DNA of 64,000 bases from Pectobacterium actinidiae (lineage in GTDB: Bacteria > Pseudomonadota > Gammaproteobacteria > Enterobacterales > Enterobacteriaceae): contig NZ_JRMH01000001.1 of the NCBI RefSeq assembly GCF_000803315.1, positions 3,596,001-3,660,000 on the forward strand, written 5' to 3'. The notes under the pieces are model-generated. The model saw only the letters and a program-made list of their open reading frames with translations. It was not told the DNA's origin and ran no database searches. The translations under genes were made by a program, and so were the position numbers. Positions 8,080 through 20,016 of this stretch are shown here, piece after piece. Numbering within the stretch: position 1 is the first letter of the stretch; each line of letters begins with the position of its first letter.

Positions 8080-9063
8080 ATGAAGTTATTGAAACCTCTA
8101 GCCTTATTGCTCGTCTCATGCACATTCGTGCCTGCATTTACACAGGCACAGGATATCGCGCAGATTAAAACTCAGCCGGGCTATTACCGCATCATGCTCG
8201 GCCAGTTTGAAATCACCGCCCTGTCTGACGGCACTAACACCATGCCGATGGATAAACTGTTGCAGCGCACCCCACCGGAAAAAATCACCGAACTGCTGGC
8301 AGAGAAATCGCTGACGCCGCAGGTGGAAACCTCTATCAACGCCTATTTGGTCAATACCGGAAAGCACCTGATTTTGATAGACACGGGCAACGGCAAGCAG
8401 AGCAACCCTACGGTCGGAAAAGTACTGCCGAATCTGATTGCGGCGGGCTATAAACCTGAACAGGTCGATACCGTATTGATGACTCACCTGCACGGTGACC
8501 ATTTTGGCGGTTTGGTGCAGGACAATAAACTGAACTACCCAAATGCCACCGTGTATGTCAGCCAGCCAGAAACCGACTTCTGGCTCAGCCCGGATAACCT
8601 GAAGAACGCACCAGAGAACAGGAAATCCGCTTTCCAACGCGTGCAAAGTACCTTTGATGTCGTTCGCAAAGAGAACAAGCTGAAAACGTTCCCGGCTCAG
8701 CAAGCCACATTGTTACCTGGTATCACCGCGATTCCGAGTCCAGGGCATACACCGGGACATACCTCTTTTCTGATCGAGAGCGAAGGGAAAAAACTGCTGG
8801 CTTGGGGAGATATCATTCATGCGGAAGCGGTACAGATGAGCTTACCGACCACCACCATCAGCTTTGACTCCAATATGGATCAGGCGACGGAATCCCGTAA
8901 TAAAGCGCTGGCTGACGCCGCCAGCCAGGGTTACTGGGTTGCAGGCGCTCATCTGCCCTTCCCCGGCATCGGCCACGTTGGTACGCGTCTGGAACGCAAC
9001 GGCACGACCAACGGCTATCGCTGGCTCCCGGCGAATTACAGTGTGGCAGGGCTAAAAAACTAA
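8080..9063 (+). CDS. exported metallo-beta-lactamase-fold hydrolase, methyl parathion hydrolase-like
   Basis: A 327-residue protein with a signal peptide ending near FTQAQ. The metal-binding signature THLHGDH is at 135-141, with later ligands in GHTPGHT and in WGDIIH. The flow of the sequence (PGYYRIMLGQFEITALSDG, ETSINAYLVNTG, HLPFPGIGHV, ANYSVAG) follows methyl parathion hydrolase of Pseudomonas closely, much more than AiiA-type lactonases. The physiological substrate in plant-associated bacteria is unknown; a lactone or phosphotriester is possible. An SDR gene starts 8 bases downstream, so the two are probably co-transcribed. Confidence 0.85.
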   Translation: MKLLKPLALLLVSCTFVPAFTQAQDIAQIKTQPGYYRIMLGQFEITALSDGTNTMPMDKLLQRTPPEKITELLAEKSLTPQVETSINAYLVNTGKHLILIDTGNGKQSNPTVGKVLPNLIAAGYKPEQVDTVLMTHLHGDHFGGLVQDNKLNYPNATVYVSQPETDFWLSPDNLKNAPENRKSAFQRVQSTFDVVRKENKLKTFPAQQATLLPGITAIPSPGHTPGHTSFLIESEGKKLLAWGDIIHAEAVQMSLPTTTISFDSNMDQATESRNKALADAASQGYWVAGAHLPFPGIGHVGTRLERNGTTNGYRWLPANYSVAGLKN

Positions 9064-9071
9064 GGAGCAGA

Positions 9072-9818
9072 ATGGAATTCGTTACGTTAATTACTGGCGG
9101 TTCGCGCGGCATTGGTCGCGCAACCGCGAGCTACCTGGCAGGAAAAGGTCACAAGATTTGCATCGGCTACCGCACCCAGCAGGACAGCGCGCATAGCATT
9201 CTCGCAGAGATACGCGCTAGCGGTGGAACCGCCATCGCCGTTCAGGTCGATATCGCCGATGAAGAGCAGGTTATCGAGCTTTTTAACCAGACGGATAAAG
9301 AGCTTGGCTGCCTGACGGGTTTAGTGAATAACGCCGCGATACTCAAACCTCAAGCCACCATTGAACAGCTCGATGCCGTGCGGCTTAACGACATTTTTGC
9401 CACCAATACGGTGGGCAGTTTTCTCTGTGCTCGGGAAGCGGTCAAGCGTATGGCATTTCGGCATGGTGGCAAAGGCGGTGCTATCGTCAACGTGTCATCT
9501 GCGGCCGCCCGGCTGGGATCGCCTCACGAATATATTGACTATGCGGCGTCAAAAGGTGCGCTCGATACGCTGACTATTGGGTTATCGCTGGAAGTCGCCG
9601 ATCAGGGTATTCGCGTTAACGCCGTGCGACCCGGTTTTATTTATACCGACATGCATGCTGACGGCGGAGAACCGGCAAGAGTCGATCGCATCAAGCATTC
9701 GCTGCCGATGAAACGGGGTGGTCACCCGATGGAGGTCGCGCAAGCGATAGGCTGGCTGTTATCGGACGACGCATCTTACGTCACGGGGAATTTTATCGAC
9801 CTCGCGGGCGGTAAATAG
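9072..9818 (+). CDS. ygfF: SDR-family oxidoreductase, YgfF-like
   Basis: A 248-residue short-chain dehydrogenase/reductase. The cofactor motif TGGSRGIGRA is at the N-terminus, NNAAIL follows, and the catalytic Y157-x3-K161 lies in YAASKG. It tracks E. coli YgfF along its length (GGAIVNVSS, RLGSPHEYIDYAASKGALDT, FIYTDMHADGGEP, SYVTGNFIDLAGGK). The gene begins 8 bases after the metallo-hydrolase gene, with GGAG ahead of the ATG, indicating one operon. The substrate is unknown. Confidence 0.88.
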   Translation: MEFVTLITGGSRGIGRATASYLAGKGHKICIGYRTQQDSAHSILAEIRASGGTAIAVQVDIADEEQVIELFNQTDKELGCLTGLVNNAAILKPQATIEQLDAVRLNDIFATNTVGSFLCAREAVKRMAFRHGGKGGAIVNVSSAAARLGSPHEYIDYAASKGALDTLTIGLSLEVADQGIRVNAVRPGFIYTDMHADGGEPARVDRIKHSLPMKRGGHPMEVAQAIGWLLSDDASYVTGNFIDLAGGK

Positions 9819-9886
9819 ACGCAACCTATGCAGGTTCCTCCCGCTTAGCCGGTCTCTTAATCACATTTATATGCAGGTTAAGAGAG

Positions 9887-10130
9887 GCTTTCGTGCGCCA
9901 CACCACCGCCACTTGTATGCGATACCGTACACGCGCCCGACGTAGGGCGGCTCAGTCGCCGCCGCCCTACGAACCCAGGCTTCCGGCTAAATTATGCCGC
10001 TACGCGGTTCCATCGGTGCCCATGCCCGCTTTTCGAGCCGCCAGCGACATGCTCCCGGCATGGCGCTGGCTTTCGCGACGTCCTGTCGCTCACTCGGCGG
10101 TCAAGCGCACCGCTGCATAATTTTCACGCC
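9887..10130 (-). repeat. dispersed repeat R1, copy a
   Basis: One of three copies of a roughly 245-bp intergenic repeat, here on the minus strand. On that strand it has three covarying hairpins: GCGAC/GTCGC around AGGAC (10075-10089), an outer GCCAGCG/CGCTGGC with inner CATGC/GCATG around CGGGA (10040-10070), and an 11-bp stem around GGCGACTGA (9941-9971). The stems differ from copies b and c but stay paired. A small open frame across it on the plus strand is not a gene. The rest of the 9819-10207 gap shows nothing else. Confidence 0.85.
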
Positions 10131-10207
10131 GGATAACGTCAACACCATAAAAACTATCAGCATTTGTGTATAAAAGTTTACCCTCACAGACCAGAGCGAT
10201 AACCTAA

Positions 10208-11353
10208 TTACAGATACACCCGCAGATATTCCGCCAGACAGAGGATCGCCATCGCCTGACCGTATGGCATGGAGGTCAGCGCAATGTTGCGGTAGAAATC
10301 CAGATCGTTGCCCATCGCGGTGCCAAATGACACCTGCGTCAGTTCACCGTCCTGATTGACGTGATTAATCACACCGCGAATCGCTTTCTCCGCGACGTCA
10401 GCGTAGCTCGGGTCGACGTAGCGCTTGCGCACCGCTTTCAGGATACCGTAGGCAAAACCGGCGGTTGCCGAGCTTTCAAGATAAGAATTCGGATCGTCGA
10501 TCAGCGTGTGCCACAGGCCGCTGTCATCCTGATATTTCGCCAATGCCTCAATCTGGCTTTCCAGCACCTGCAACAGGAAGCGGCGCGTCGCGTTGTGTTC
10601 CGGCAAATCCAGCAGTTCGATAAATTCAGGAATAACGATCGTCAGCCAGCTGTTACCACGCGCCCAGCGTGCTTTCGCATAGTTGTGCTGCCCTTCGAAC
10701 GTCCAGCCGTGGAACCACAGGCCGCTTTCGCGATCCATCAGGTATTGCACATGCAGCAGGAACTGATACGTGGCTTCTTCGACAAATTCCGGTCGATTTA
10801 GCAGCTTGCCGATTTTCGCCAGCGGCAGCACGCTCATCATCAGCGTGTCGTCCCACAGCTGCTGATGGTTTTCGTTGTTATAAACAATGTGCTGCAAGCC
10901 TTGCTTGTCCGTGCGCGGCATTTCATACATCACCCATTCCGCCCAGCGCTCCAGATACGGTAGCCAGCGGGCGTCGCCCGTTTCTTCATAGCGATAAGCC
11001 AGCGTCAGGAACGGGCACACGGTGTTCACGTTTTTCGTCGGTGTGCCTTCCGCCAAACGTTCAGTAAACCAGTCATCAATGATGGCGCGCATCTGCTCGT
11101 CACCCGTTTGCTGGTAATACTGATAAATCCCGTACAGCCCGATGCCGTGCGTCCATTCCCATCCCGCCCAGCCTTTGGTATCAATTACGCGACCATCGTC
11201 CAGCCGTAACAAGAATTCACCGGTTTTATCCTCGATATTCACCAGATTGTCGGTGATACGGCAAATCAGCGCCTTCAGATCCTCACGGGAGATGAAGCGT
11301 TCTGGCTGACGTAAAAGCGGGCTATGTTTTACACTGAATACGGTCATAGTCAT
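10208..11353 (-). CDS. rhiN: unsaturated rhamnogalacturonyl hydrolase RhiN (GH105)
   Basis: A 381-residue GH105 enzyme, alpha6/alpha6 barrel, of the YteR/RhiN type. It removes the unsaturated galacturonyl residue left at the non-reducing end by rhamnogalacturonan lyase. Visible marks are the WDDTLMMSVLPLAKIG segment carrying the catalytic aspartate and RWARGNSWLTIVIPEF. No signal peptide is present, so it acts in the cytoplasm. It lies 37 bases after rhiT on the same strand, the rhiT-rhiN order known from Dickeya. Two close ATGs (11353 and 11347) are possible starts; GGA precedes both. Confidence 0.92.
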   Translation of the reverse strand: MTMTVFSVKHSPLLRQPERFISREDLKALICRITDNLVNIEDKTGEFLLRLDDGRVIDTKGWAGWEWTHGIGLYGIYQYYQQTGDEQMRAIIDDWFTERLAEGTPTKNVNTVCPFLTLAYRYEETGDARWLPYLERWAEWVMYEMPRTDKQGLQHIVYNNENHQQLWDDTLMMSVLPLAKIGKLLNRPEFVEEATYQFLLHVQYLMDRESGLWFHGWTFEGQHNYAKARWARGNSWLTIVIPEFIELLDLPEHNATRRFLLQVLESQIEALAKYQDDSGLWHTLIDDPNSYLESSATAGFAYGILKAVRKRYVDPSYADVAEKAIRGVINHVNQDGELTQVSFGTAMGNDLDFYRNIALTSMPYGQAMAILCLAEYLRVYL

Positions 11354-11390
11354 TCATCCAATTGAGTTATCAGTTAACAGTTCAATACAG

Positions 11391-12950
11391 TTACGGCTGT
11401 GTGGCGTGCGTGACCGGCTTGTCGCCTTTGTGGCGGTTCAAGTAGCCGATATTGTTGTTACCCCACAGCGATTCATATGGCATACCCGCCAGCATTTCGA
11501 CCGTTGCCCGCGCCTGTGGCGTAATCTTCTCCGGCACAGGGCGACCCGCTTCACGCATTTTCAGCGTCTCTTCGCGTAGCACACTGTGTGTTTGCAGGTT
11601 GAGTTTAAAGCGCAGAGAAACCAGGAAGCCCAGCGCCAGCACGCCCACGGTGCCGAAGCTCAAAATCATCAGAATAGTGTGGCTGACGCCCGGCGCCTGT
11701 ACGCTCTGGCCGGACACAAAGCCAGATAGCTGCAACACCACGCCTACCAGCATCACCGCACCAGCCTGAGAGGCTTTACGGGTCAGCGTCATAATCCCGG
11801 CGAAGATCCCTTCACGACGCTGCGCGGTGATCACTTCATCCACGTCGGCGATGTAAGTGTAGGTGTTCCACGGTACGTAGTTGATCCCGCCACGCCCAAT
11901 GCCAGCCAACGCAGAAATCAACAGCAGCAGAGAGAAGGTGTCATGCAGGCCGCTGTACCACAGGACCGCGTAGGAAAGCGCACTCACGCCAAACAGGCAT
12001 ACGACCAGGCGGTAAGACGGTGCTGGCCCAAAGCGAATACACAGCGGGATCATGCCGATTACCGCGATGAATTGCAGGATCGCCATGGTGCCCATCAGGT
12101 TAGACGCCATTGTCGGGCTTTGCATCAGCACAAAGACCACGTAATAGGTAAACACCGCATTAAACACGTCCTGCGCGATATACCCGCCCAGATACATCCC
12201 GAGATGCTGACGGAAGATGCGAATACGCAGCGTGGAAACCAGCTCGACGTTCAGCCGTTTCAGGCTTTGGCCTAACGTCAGAGACTGACGCTCTTTCTCC
12301 GCCCGCAGCGACGCTTCCGACATCTGATCGCGTGGCCGTTCCCACGTAAAGAAATAGACCAGCGTCAACACCAGCGCACAAATAACGGAGAACACCAGAC
12401 TCGAATAGAAGAAGGAAATGGCGTTGTCTTTACCAAAGTAGCCCAGCAGAATACCCGGCAGAAACGCAGCCAAAATCGCAGACAGCTGCGCCAGTGCGAT
12501 GCGTGCGCCGGAGAACTTGGTCTTCTGTTTGAAATCGTCGGTCATTTCCGGTACCAGCGTTTCATACGGCACCAGTACCATCGTATAAACGATATCGAAC
12601 AGCAGGTACGTCAGCAGATAGTACCAATAGCTCATATCCCCAACCCACATGAAGCTGTAGCTAAACACGAGGGGAATACCGAGTAGAATAAAGAACTTAC
12701 GGCGGCCAAAGCGCTTACCCAACCAGGTTGAACCGAAGTTATCGGTCAGGAAGCCCATCAGCGGGCTGACGACGGCATCAAGCACGCGCGCCATCGCAAA
12801 AATAAACGTTGCCTCAATCGGCGTTAAGCCACAGAACGTGGTGTAAAAATAGAGTAACCAGGCGGCCGTCAGCGCGGTGGTACCCGCACCAAGAAAGTCC
12901 CCTGAACCGTAGGCTAAATAGTTAGCCAAACCGATCTTACGCGTTTTCAT
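11391..12950 (-). CDS. rhiT: rhamnogalacturonide transporter RhiT (GPH/MFS family)
   Basis: A roughly 519-residue inner-membrane transporter with about 12 hydrophobic segments, of the glycoside-pentoside-hexuronide cation symporter type (MGFLTDNFGSTWLGKRFGRRKFF near residues 60-85). In Dickeya the RhiT homologue imports rhamnogalacturonan fragments for RhiN, and rhiN follows here by 37 bases. Two starts are possible. I prefer the ATG at 12950 (MKTRKIGL) because AAGG lies 6 bases before it; the ATG at 12956 sits directly on that motif. In Dickeya this operon answers to rhamnose through RhaS and to KdgR; no operator could be identified here. Confidence 0.9.
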   Translation of the reverse strand: MKTRKIGLANYLAYGSGDFLGAGTTALTAAWLLYFYTTFCGLTPIEATFIFAMARVLDAVVSPLMGFLTDNFGSTWLGKRFGRRKFFILLGIPLVFSYSFMWVGDMSYWYYLLTYLLFDIVYTMVLVPYETLVPEMTDDFKQKTKFSGARIALAQLSAILAAFLPGILLGYFGKDNAISFFYSSLVFSVICALVLTLVYFFTWERPRDQMSEASLRAEKERQSLTLGQSLKRLNVELVSTLRIRIFRQHLGMYLGGYIAQDVFNAVFTYYVVFVLMQSPTMASNLMGTMAILQFIAVIGMIPLCIRFGPAPSYRLVVCLFGVSALSYAVLWYSGLHDTFSLLLLISALAGIGRGGINYVPWNTYTYIADVDEVITAQRREGIFAGIMTLTRKASQAGAVMLVGVVLQLSGFVSGQSVQAPGVSHTILMILSFGTVGVLALGFLVSLRFKLNLQTHSVLREETLKMREAGRPVPEKITPQARATVEMLAGMPYESLWGNNNIGYLNRHKGDKPVTHATQP

Positions 12951-13251
12951 CGCCATCCTTCCCCGAACATTTTTAATTATGAAGGTGTCACGCTGTTACG
13001 TTAGCGCCCGGCGATCGTGAAAACCTTTGCGCTTTTGCCACCACGCGCCCCACGCTGGCAGCACAGGGAAGATTGATGCGATCCGCTTCAAAGATTTTAT
13101 AAAAAGCGATTTTAACTGAATGAAACCAGCAGTTCGTTTATGGCGATCACAGGATAGAAGATGGGAAGTCTGCGGGAAGAAGAGCAACGTCGCCAGCGGA
13201 CGTTGCCTTGTGATGTCTTGAAAAATGGCGCTTTTTTAGCAGGGAATAGCG
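12951..13251. other. rhiT upstream region with a lysR-side hairpin
   Basis: About 300 bases without a gene. It should contain the rhiTN promoter. GCAACGTC (13184-13191) pairs with GACGTTGC (13199-13206), which could end lysR transcription on the minus strand, where a pyrimidine-rich stretch follows. Confidence 0.45.
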
Positions 13252-14142
13252 CTATTGCGCATGCTGTAAGCGCCACAGGAAGGTTTGTCGCGCATGGGCT
13301 AAGCGTGGCTGGCGCAGCGCACCTGGTACCCAAGCCAGATAGTAATCCAACTGCGTCGTACCAACAGGTGGCGGAATGATGACAAGCTCCCCCGCATCCA
13401 GCAGATCCTGACATAAATACACTGGCATGACCGTCCAGCCAAACCCACTGGTCAACACGCGACGCAGCGCGCGCAGATCCTGACTCACCACAGCAGGCAC
13501 CAGTCCCTTATCCTCCATGCGGTTCTTCTTCAACCAGTGATCGATTAGAGGAAACTCAAGGTCATACGCCAGCATCGGTTCCTGCGCCAACGCCTGCGGC
13601 AGATCGCCCGTCAGCAATAGCCGTTCGACGATCGCCGGTGCCGCCACCGCCTGTAATGTCGCACTCTTCAACAGATCGCTTTTCAGCCGCTTGTCCGTCA
13701 CCGGGTGTGCCGTTATACCTAAATCACAGTGCCCTTCGAGCAGCATCTGTTTAATCAAATTACCGTCGCCGGTGTGCATATGCACCCGCACACCCGCCTG
13801 AAGCAGCGGCAATAGCTGTTCCGACACCACTTCGGCCATGAAATCCGCATGACCAATGATATGCAGCGTCCCCGCGACGTCCATTGACCTCGCGCGGGCA
13901 GAGGCCAGTGCCGCCTCCGCTTCATCGAGCTTGTCTCCCAGATCGGCCGCAAGATCATCCGCTGCCGACGTTGGCGTTACACCGTTTGCCTGACGCTCAA
14001 AGAGACGCCGCCCCACCGCCACCTCCAGTCCGGCAATGTGCTGCGACACCGCCGGCTGGGTCAGATTGAGCGCGCGCGAGGCGCCGCTAATCGAGCGCTG
14101 CCGATAGACTTCCACAAATGTGCGTAGGCGGATAAGTGACAT
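13252..14142 (-). CDS. LysR-family transcriptional regulator
   Basis: A 296-residue LysR-type regulator. The N-terminal winged helix-turn-helix is typical: FVEVYRQRSISGASRALNLT, then QPAVSQHIAGLEVAVGRRLFER. An effector-binding domain follows from about residue 90. It is divergent from the coniferyl-aldehyde-dehydrogenase-like gene, and LysR regulators usually control the divergent neighbour, so that operon is the likely target with an aromatic aldehyde or acid as possible effector. The shared intergenic region carries a full ERIC element, which may affect operator spacing. Confidence 0.9.
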   Translation of the reverse strand: MSLIRLRTFVEVYRQRSISGASRALNLTQPAVSQHIAGLEVAVGRRLFERQANGVTPTSAADDLAADLGDKLDEAEAALASARARSMDVAGTLHIIGHADFMAEVVSEQLLPLLQAGVRVHMHTGDGNLIKQMLLEGHCDLGITAHPVTDKRLKSDLLKSATLQAVAAPAIVERLLLTGDLPQALAQEPMLAYDLEFPLIDHWLKKNRMEDKGLVPAVVSQDLRALRRVLTSGFGWTVMPVYLCQDLLDAGELVIIPPPVGTTQLDYYLAWVPGALRQPRLAHARQTFLWRLQHAQ

Positions 14143-14160
14143 ACGATACCTATAGATATT

Positions 14161-14286
<126 letters not shown>

Positions 14287-14436
14287 GAGACATAAAATTA
14301 TTTATACCCCCCGAATAATAATCTTGTTGGCGGGTGGATCAACCCCTGCCGTATCCTTTATCCCATCTTGAGTGACCCGGAAACCCCGGCTAACTTTCTG
14401 TTTTCTCTGGTACTCGACGGCTAAAAGGGGACAAAC

Positions 14437-15855
14437 ATGTCGACACAACAATCCAAAAAGGATTTACACGCCATTCTGAATACGATGAAGCGCGCTCACA
14501 TTGCCTCTGGCCCCGCCGATGCCGCGCTGCGTCAAGATCGCTTACAGCGCAGCATCAATCTGATCCGTGAAAACCATGCGGCGCTCGCGCAGGCCATGAG
14601 TGACGATTTCGGCCATCGCAGCCTGTATCACTCTTTCGCCGCCGACATCGGCATCACGCTGAAAATACTCCAGAACGCCATCGACAACGTTGAACGCTGG
14701 ATGCAGCCAGAGCCTGTTGATGAACCCGCTCCCGGTATGCAGGCGTGGATTCAGCACCAACCTCTGGGCGTGATCGGCGTGATCAGCCCGTGGAACTTCC
14801 CCGTGAATCTGTCCTTCGGTCCGCTGGCTGACATTTTTGCCGCCGGTAATACCGCGATTCTGAAACCGTCAGAACTCACGCCACGCACGTCTGAACTGCT
14901 GGCGGAATTGATTGCCCACTATTTTGCCCCGCAGGAATTGGCCGTGGTGCTGGGTGATGCAGAAATCGGTCAGGCATTCAGCGAACTGCCATTCGATCAT
15001 CTGGTCTTCACTGGCAGCACCGCCGTTGGGAAACAGGTGATGCGTGCGGCGGCAGAAAATCTGGTGCCGGTCACGCTGGAGCTGGGCGGCAAATCACCGG
15101 TCGTGATTGATAGCAGCGCAGACATCACAGAAGCCGTTGAACGCACGCTGACGGTGAAAACCTTCAACGCTGGGCAAATCTGCCTGTCGCCGGACTATGT
15201 TCTGCTGCCAGAAGGTCAGGAGCAGGCTTTCCGCGATGCCGCAAAAGCCTTTATGCAGAAAAGCTTCCCGACGTTACAGGCGAACCCGGATTACACGTCT
15301 ATCATTGCTGACAGACATTACGATCGTTTGATCCGCATCCTGAAAGAGGCTGGGCAGCAAGGCGCGACCATCGTCAGTCTGGCACCGGAAGGCGAAGCGC
15401 CCTACGACGCCACAAGCCGTAAGATTGCCCCGCATCTGGTGTTCGGCGTACGTGATGAGATGACGATTATGCAGGAAGAAATTTTCGGCCCGCTGCTGCC
15501 CATCAAAACCTATCAGGCCGCAGAGGAACCCATTCACTACATCAATGCGCATCCACGCCCGCTGGCGGCCTATCTGTTCAGCAACGATGAGGCCATGCAG
15601 CAACGCTTCGCCAGCAGAACGACATCAGGCGCGCTGGTCATCAACGATGTGATGACGCACGTATCGATCGACACACTTCCGTTCGGCGGCGTTGGCGCAT
15701 CCGGCATCGGCGCGTATCACGGCGTTCACGGATTCCGCCGTTTCAGCCACGCCAAACCGATTGTCATACAAAGTGAAGATGGCGCGTCTAACCTGACACT
15801 GCGTGCGCCTTACCATGAGAAACAAGACGCGATTGTCGCCGCCCTGAAAGGGTAA
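14437..15855 (+). CDS. calB: coniferyl aldehyde dehydrogenase-like ALDH
   Basis: A 472-residue aldehyde dehydrogenase of the coniferyl aldehyde dehydrogenase subgroup, oxidising an aromatic aldehyde with NAD(P)+. Visible residues are the catalytic cysteine C249 in FNAGQICLSPDYV, E215 in LELGGKSPV, PWNFPVNLSFGPLADIFAAG and FTGSTAVGK. The subgroup usually acts on lignin-type phenylpropanoid aldehydes, which would suit a plant pathogen. A PfpI/DJ-1-like gene follows at 44 bases and a LysR regulator is divergent. Confidence 0.85.
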   Translation: MSTQQSKKDLHAILNTMKRAHIASGPADAALRQDRLQRSINLIRENHAALAQAMSDDFGHRSLYHSFAADIGITLKILQNAIDNVERWMQPEPVDEPAPGMQAWIQHQPLGVIGVISPWNFPVNLSFGPLADIFAAGNTAILKPSELTPRTSELLAELIAHYFAPQELAVVLGDAEIGQAFSELPFDHLVFTGSTAVGKQVMRAAAENLVPVTLELGGKSPVVIDSSADITEAVERTLTVKTFNAGQICLSPDYVLLPEGQEQAFRDAAKAFMQKSFPTLQANPDYTSIIADRHYDRLIRILKEAGQQGATIVSLAPEGEAPYDATSRKIAPHLVFGVRDEMTIMQEEIFGPLLPIKTYQAAEEPIHYINAHPRPLAAYLFSNDEAMQQRFASRTTSGALVINDVMTHVSIDTLPFGGVGASGIGAYHGVHGFRRFSHAKPIVIQSEDGASNLTLRAPYHEKQDAIVAALKG

Positions 15856-15899
15856 CCGGCATCTATTCACCCGATCATCCTGCAACCATAGAGAGAAAA

Positions 15900-16580
15900 A
15901 TGATGAAAATTTTAATGGTACTGACTTCTCACGACAAACTGGGCAACACGGGTAATAAAACCGGCTTCTGGCTGGAAGAGTTTGCTGCCCCTTATTACAC
16001 CTTCAAAGATGCCGGGGCCGAGATCGTTCTCGCCTCCCCTGCTGGCGGCCAGCCGCCTCTTGACCCGAAAAGCGATCTGGCGGATTTTCAAACCGAACTG
16101 ACGCACCGTTTTAAAGCCGACCCGGCTGCGCAGCAGGAACTGGCGAATACGATAAAACTGGATACCGTCATCGAACAGGATTTCGATGCCGTCTTTTATC
16201 CCGGCGGCCACGGCCCGCTGTGGGATCTGGCAGAATCCCCTGTCTCCATCGCGCTCATTGAAGCCTTTGTACGCGCCAACAAGCCGACCGGTTTTGTCTG
16301 CCACGCACCGGGCGTGCTGATTCATGTGAAAACAGAGAATGGCGATGCGCTGATTAAAGGCCGCAAAGTGACAGGCTTCACAAACGGTGAAGAAGCGGCG
16401 GTTCAGTTGACGGACGTCGTACCTTTCCTGATTGAAGATGAATTCAAGAAACTCGGCGGCCTATACGAAAAAGGCCCAGACTGGGCACCGTACCTCGTGG
16501 AAGACGGCAAGCTGATCACCGGTCAGAACCCGGCAAGCTCGGAAGTGGTCGCTAAAGCGATTCTCAAACAGTTAGCTTAA
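15900..16580 (+). CDS. PfpI/DJ-1/Hsp31-like type 1 glutamine amidotransferase-domain protein
   Basis: A 226-residue protein of the DJ-1/PfpI superfamily. The nucleophile elbow is FVCHAPGVL with C134-H135, and the FYPGGHGPLWDLAES segment typical of Hsp31/glyoxalase III-like members is present. Such proteins detoxify methylglyoxal or act as chaperones or deglycases. Which activity applies here is unclear. AGAGAGAAAA precedes ATGATG. It lies 44 bases after the aldehyde dehydrogenase gene, so a joint response to reactive aldehydes is a fair inference. A terminator follows at 16659. Confidence 0.85.
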   Translation: MMKILMVLTSHDKLGNTGNKTGFWLEEFAAPYYTFKDAGAEIVLASPAGGQPPLDPKSDLADFQTELTHRFKADPAAQQELANTIKLDTVIEQDFDAVFYPGGHGPLWDLAESPVSIALIEAFVRANKPTGFVCHAPGVLIHVKTENGDALIKGRKVTGFTNGEEAAVQLTDVVPFLIEDEFKKLGGLYEKGPDWAPYLVEDGKLITGQNPASSEVVAKAILKQLA

Positions 16581-16658
16581 TGAATGCTGGCGATTCAGGC
16601 GCTTTCAACGTTGCATAGCGACAGCGCAAGAACTGCCAGATAGGGATGCTTGCCATAA

Positions 16659-16694
16659 AAAAATCCAGAAACGCTTTCACGCTTCTGGATTTTT
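16659..16694. terminator. bidirectional Rho-independent terminator
   Basis: AAAAATCCAGAA (16659-16670) and TTCTGGATTTTT (16683-16694) form a 12-bp stem with A-runs and T-runs on the two sides, between the convergent PfpI-like gene and eno. It should end transcription from both. Confidence 0.9.
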
Positions 16695-16760
16695 AGTTTT
16701 CATCACGTTGGGCGCGTATCAGGCCGCTTTCTCGGCTACCTGATCACGCCAGAAACGTCA

Positions 16761-18089
<1,329 letters not shown>

Positions 18090-18114
18090 TTAGATAGAAC
18101 TAAAACCCTAGACG

Positions 18115-18143
18115 AGCAACGCGCGATAGGATCGCGCGTTGCT
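18115..18143. terminator. strong hairpin between pyrG and eno
   Basis: AGCAACGCGCGAT (18115-18127) and its exact complement (18131-18143) form a 13-bp stem around AGG. On the transcribed minus strand no immediate T-run follows, so it may attenuate or process the pyrG-eno transcript more than terminate it. Confidence 0.7.
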
Positions 18144-18152
18144 GTATAACTC

Positions 18153-19805
<1,653 letters not shown>

Positions 19806-20016
19806 TTAGGTTTAAAGACGATGGAGGTACCAAGACGGGAAAGTAGTATACCTGAACCTGATGAACGCCACAAATGTTCGTTTTACACAATGTGGCGATT
19901 CCAACACACTCGAAGGCGAAGCAAAACCGCCCTTACCACAACCAATAATCACCTTTAATAACAATGAAATAAACCCATTAAAATAGATAAATATAGGGTT
20001 TGTGACTAAAAAAGAA

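Noticed and set aside
9893..10120. A 75-codon arginine-rich open frame on the plus strand
   Set aside because: It lies entirely in repeat R1 copy a, has low-complexity composition and no ribosome-binding site; the hairpin structure explains the sequence.
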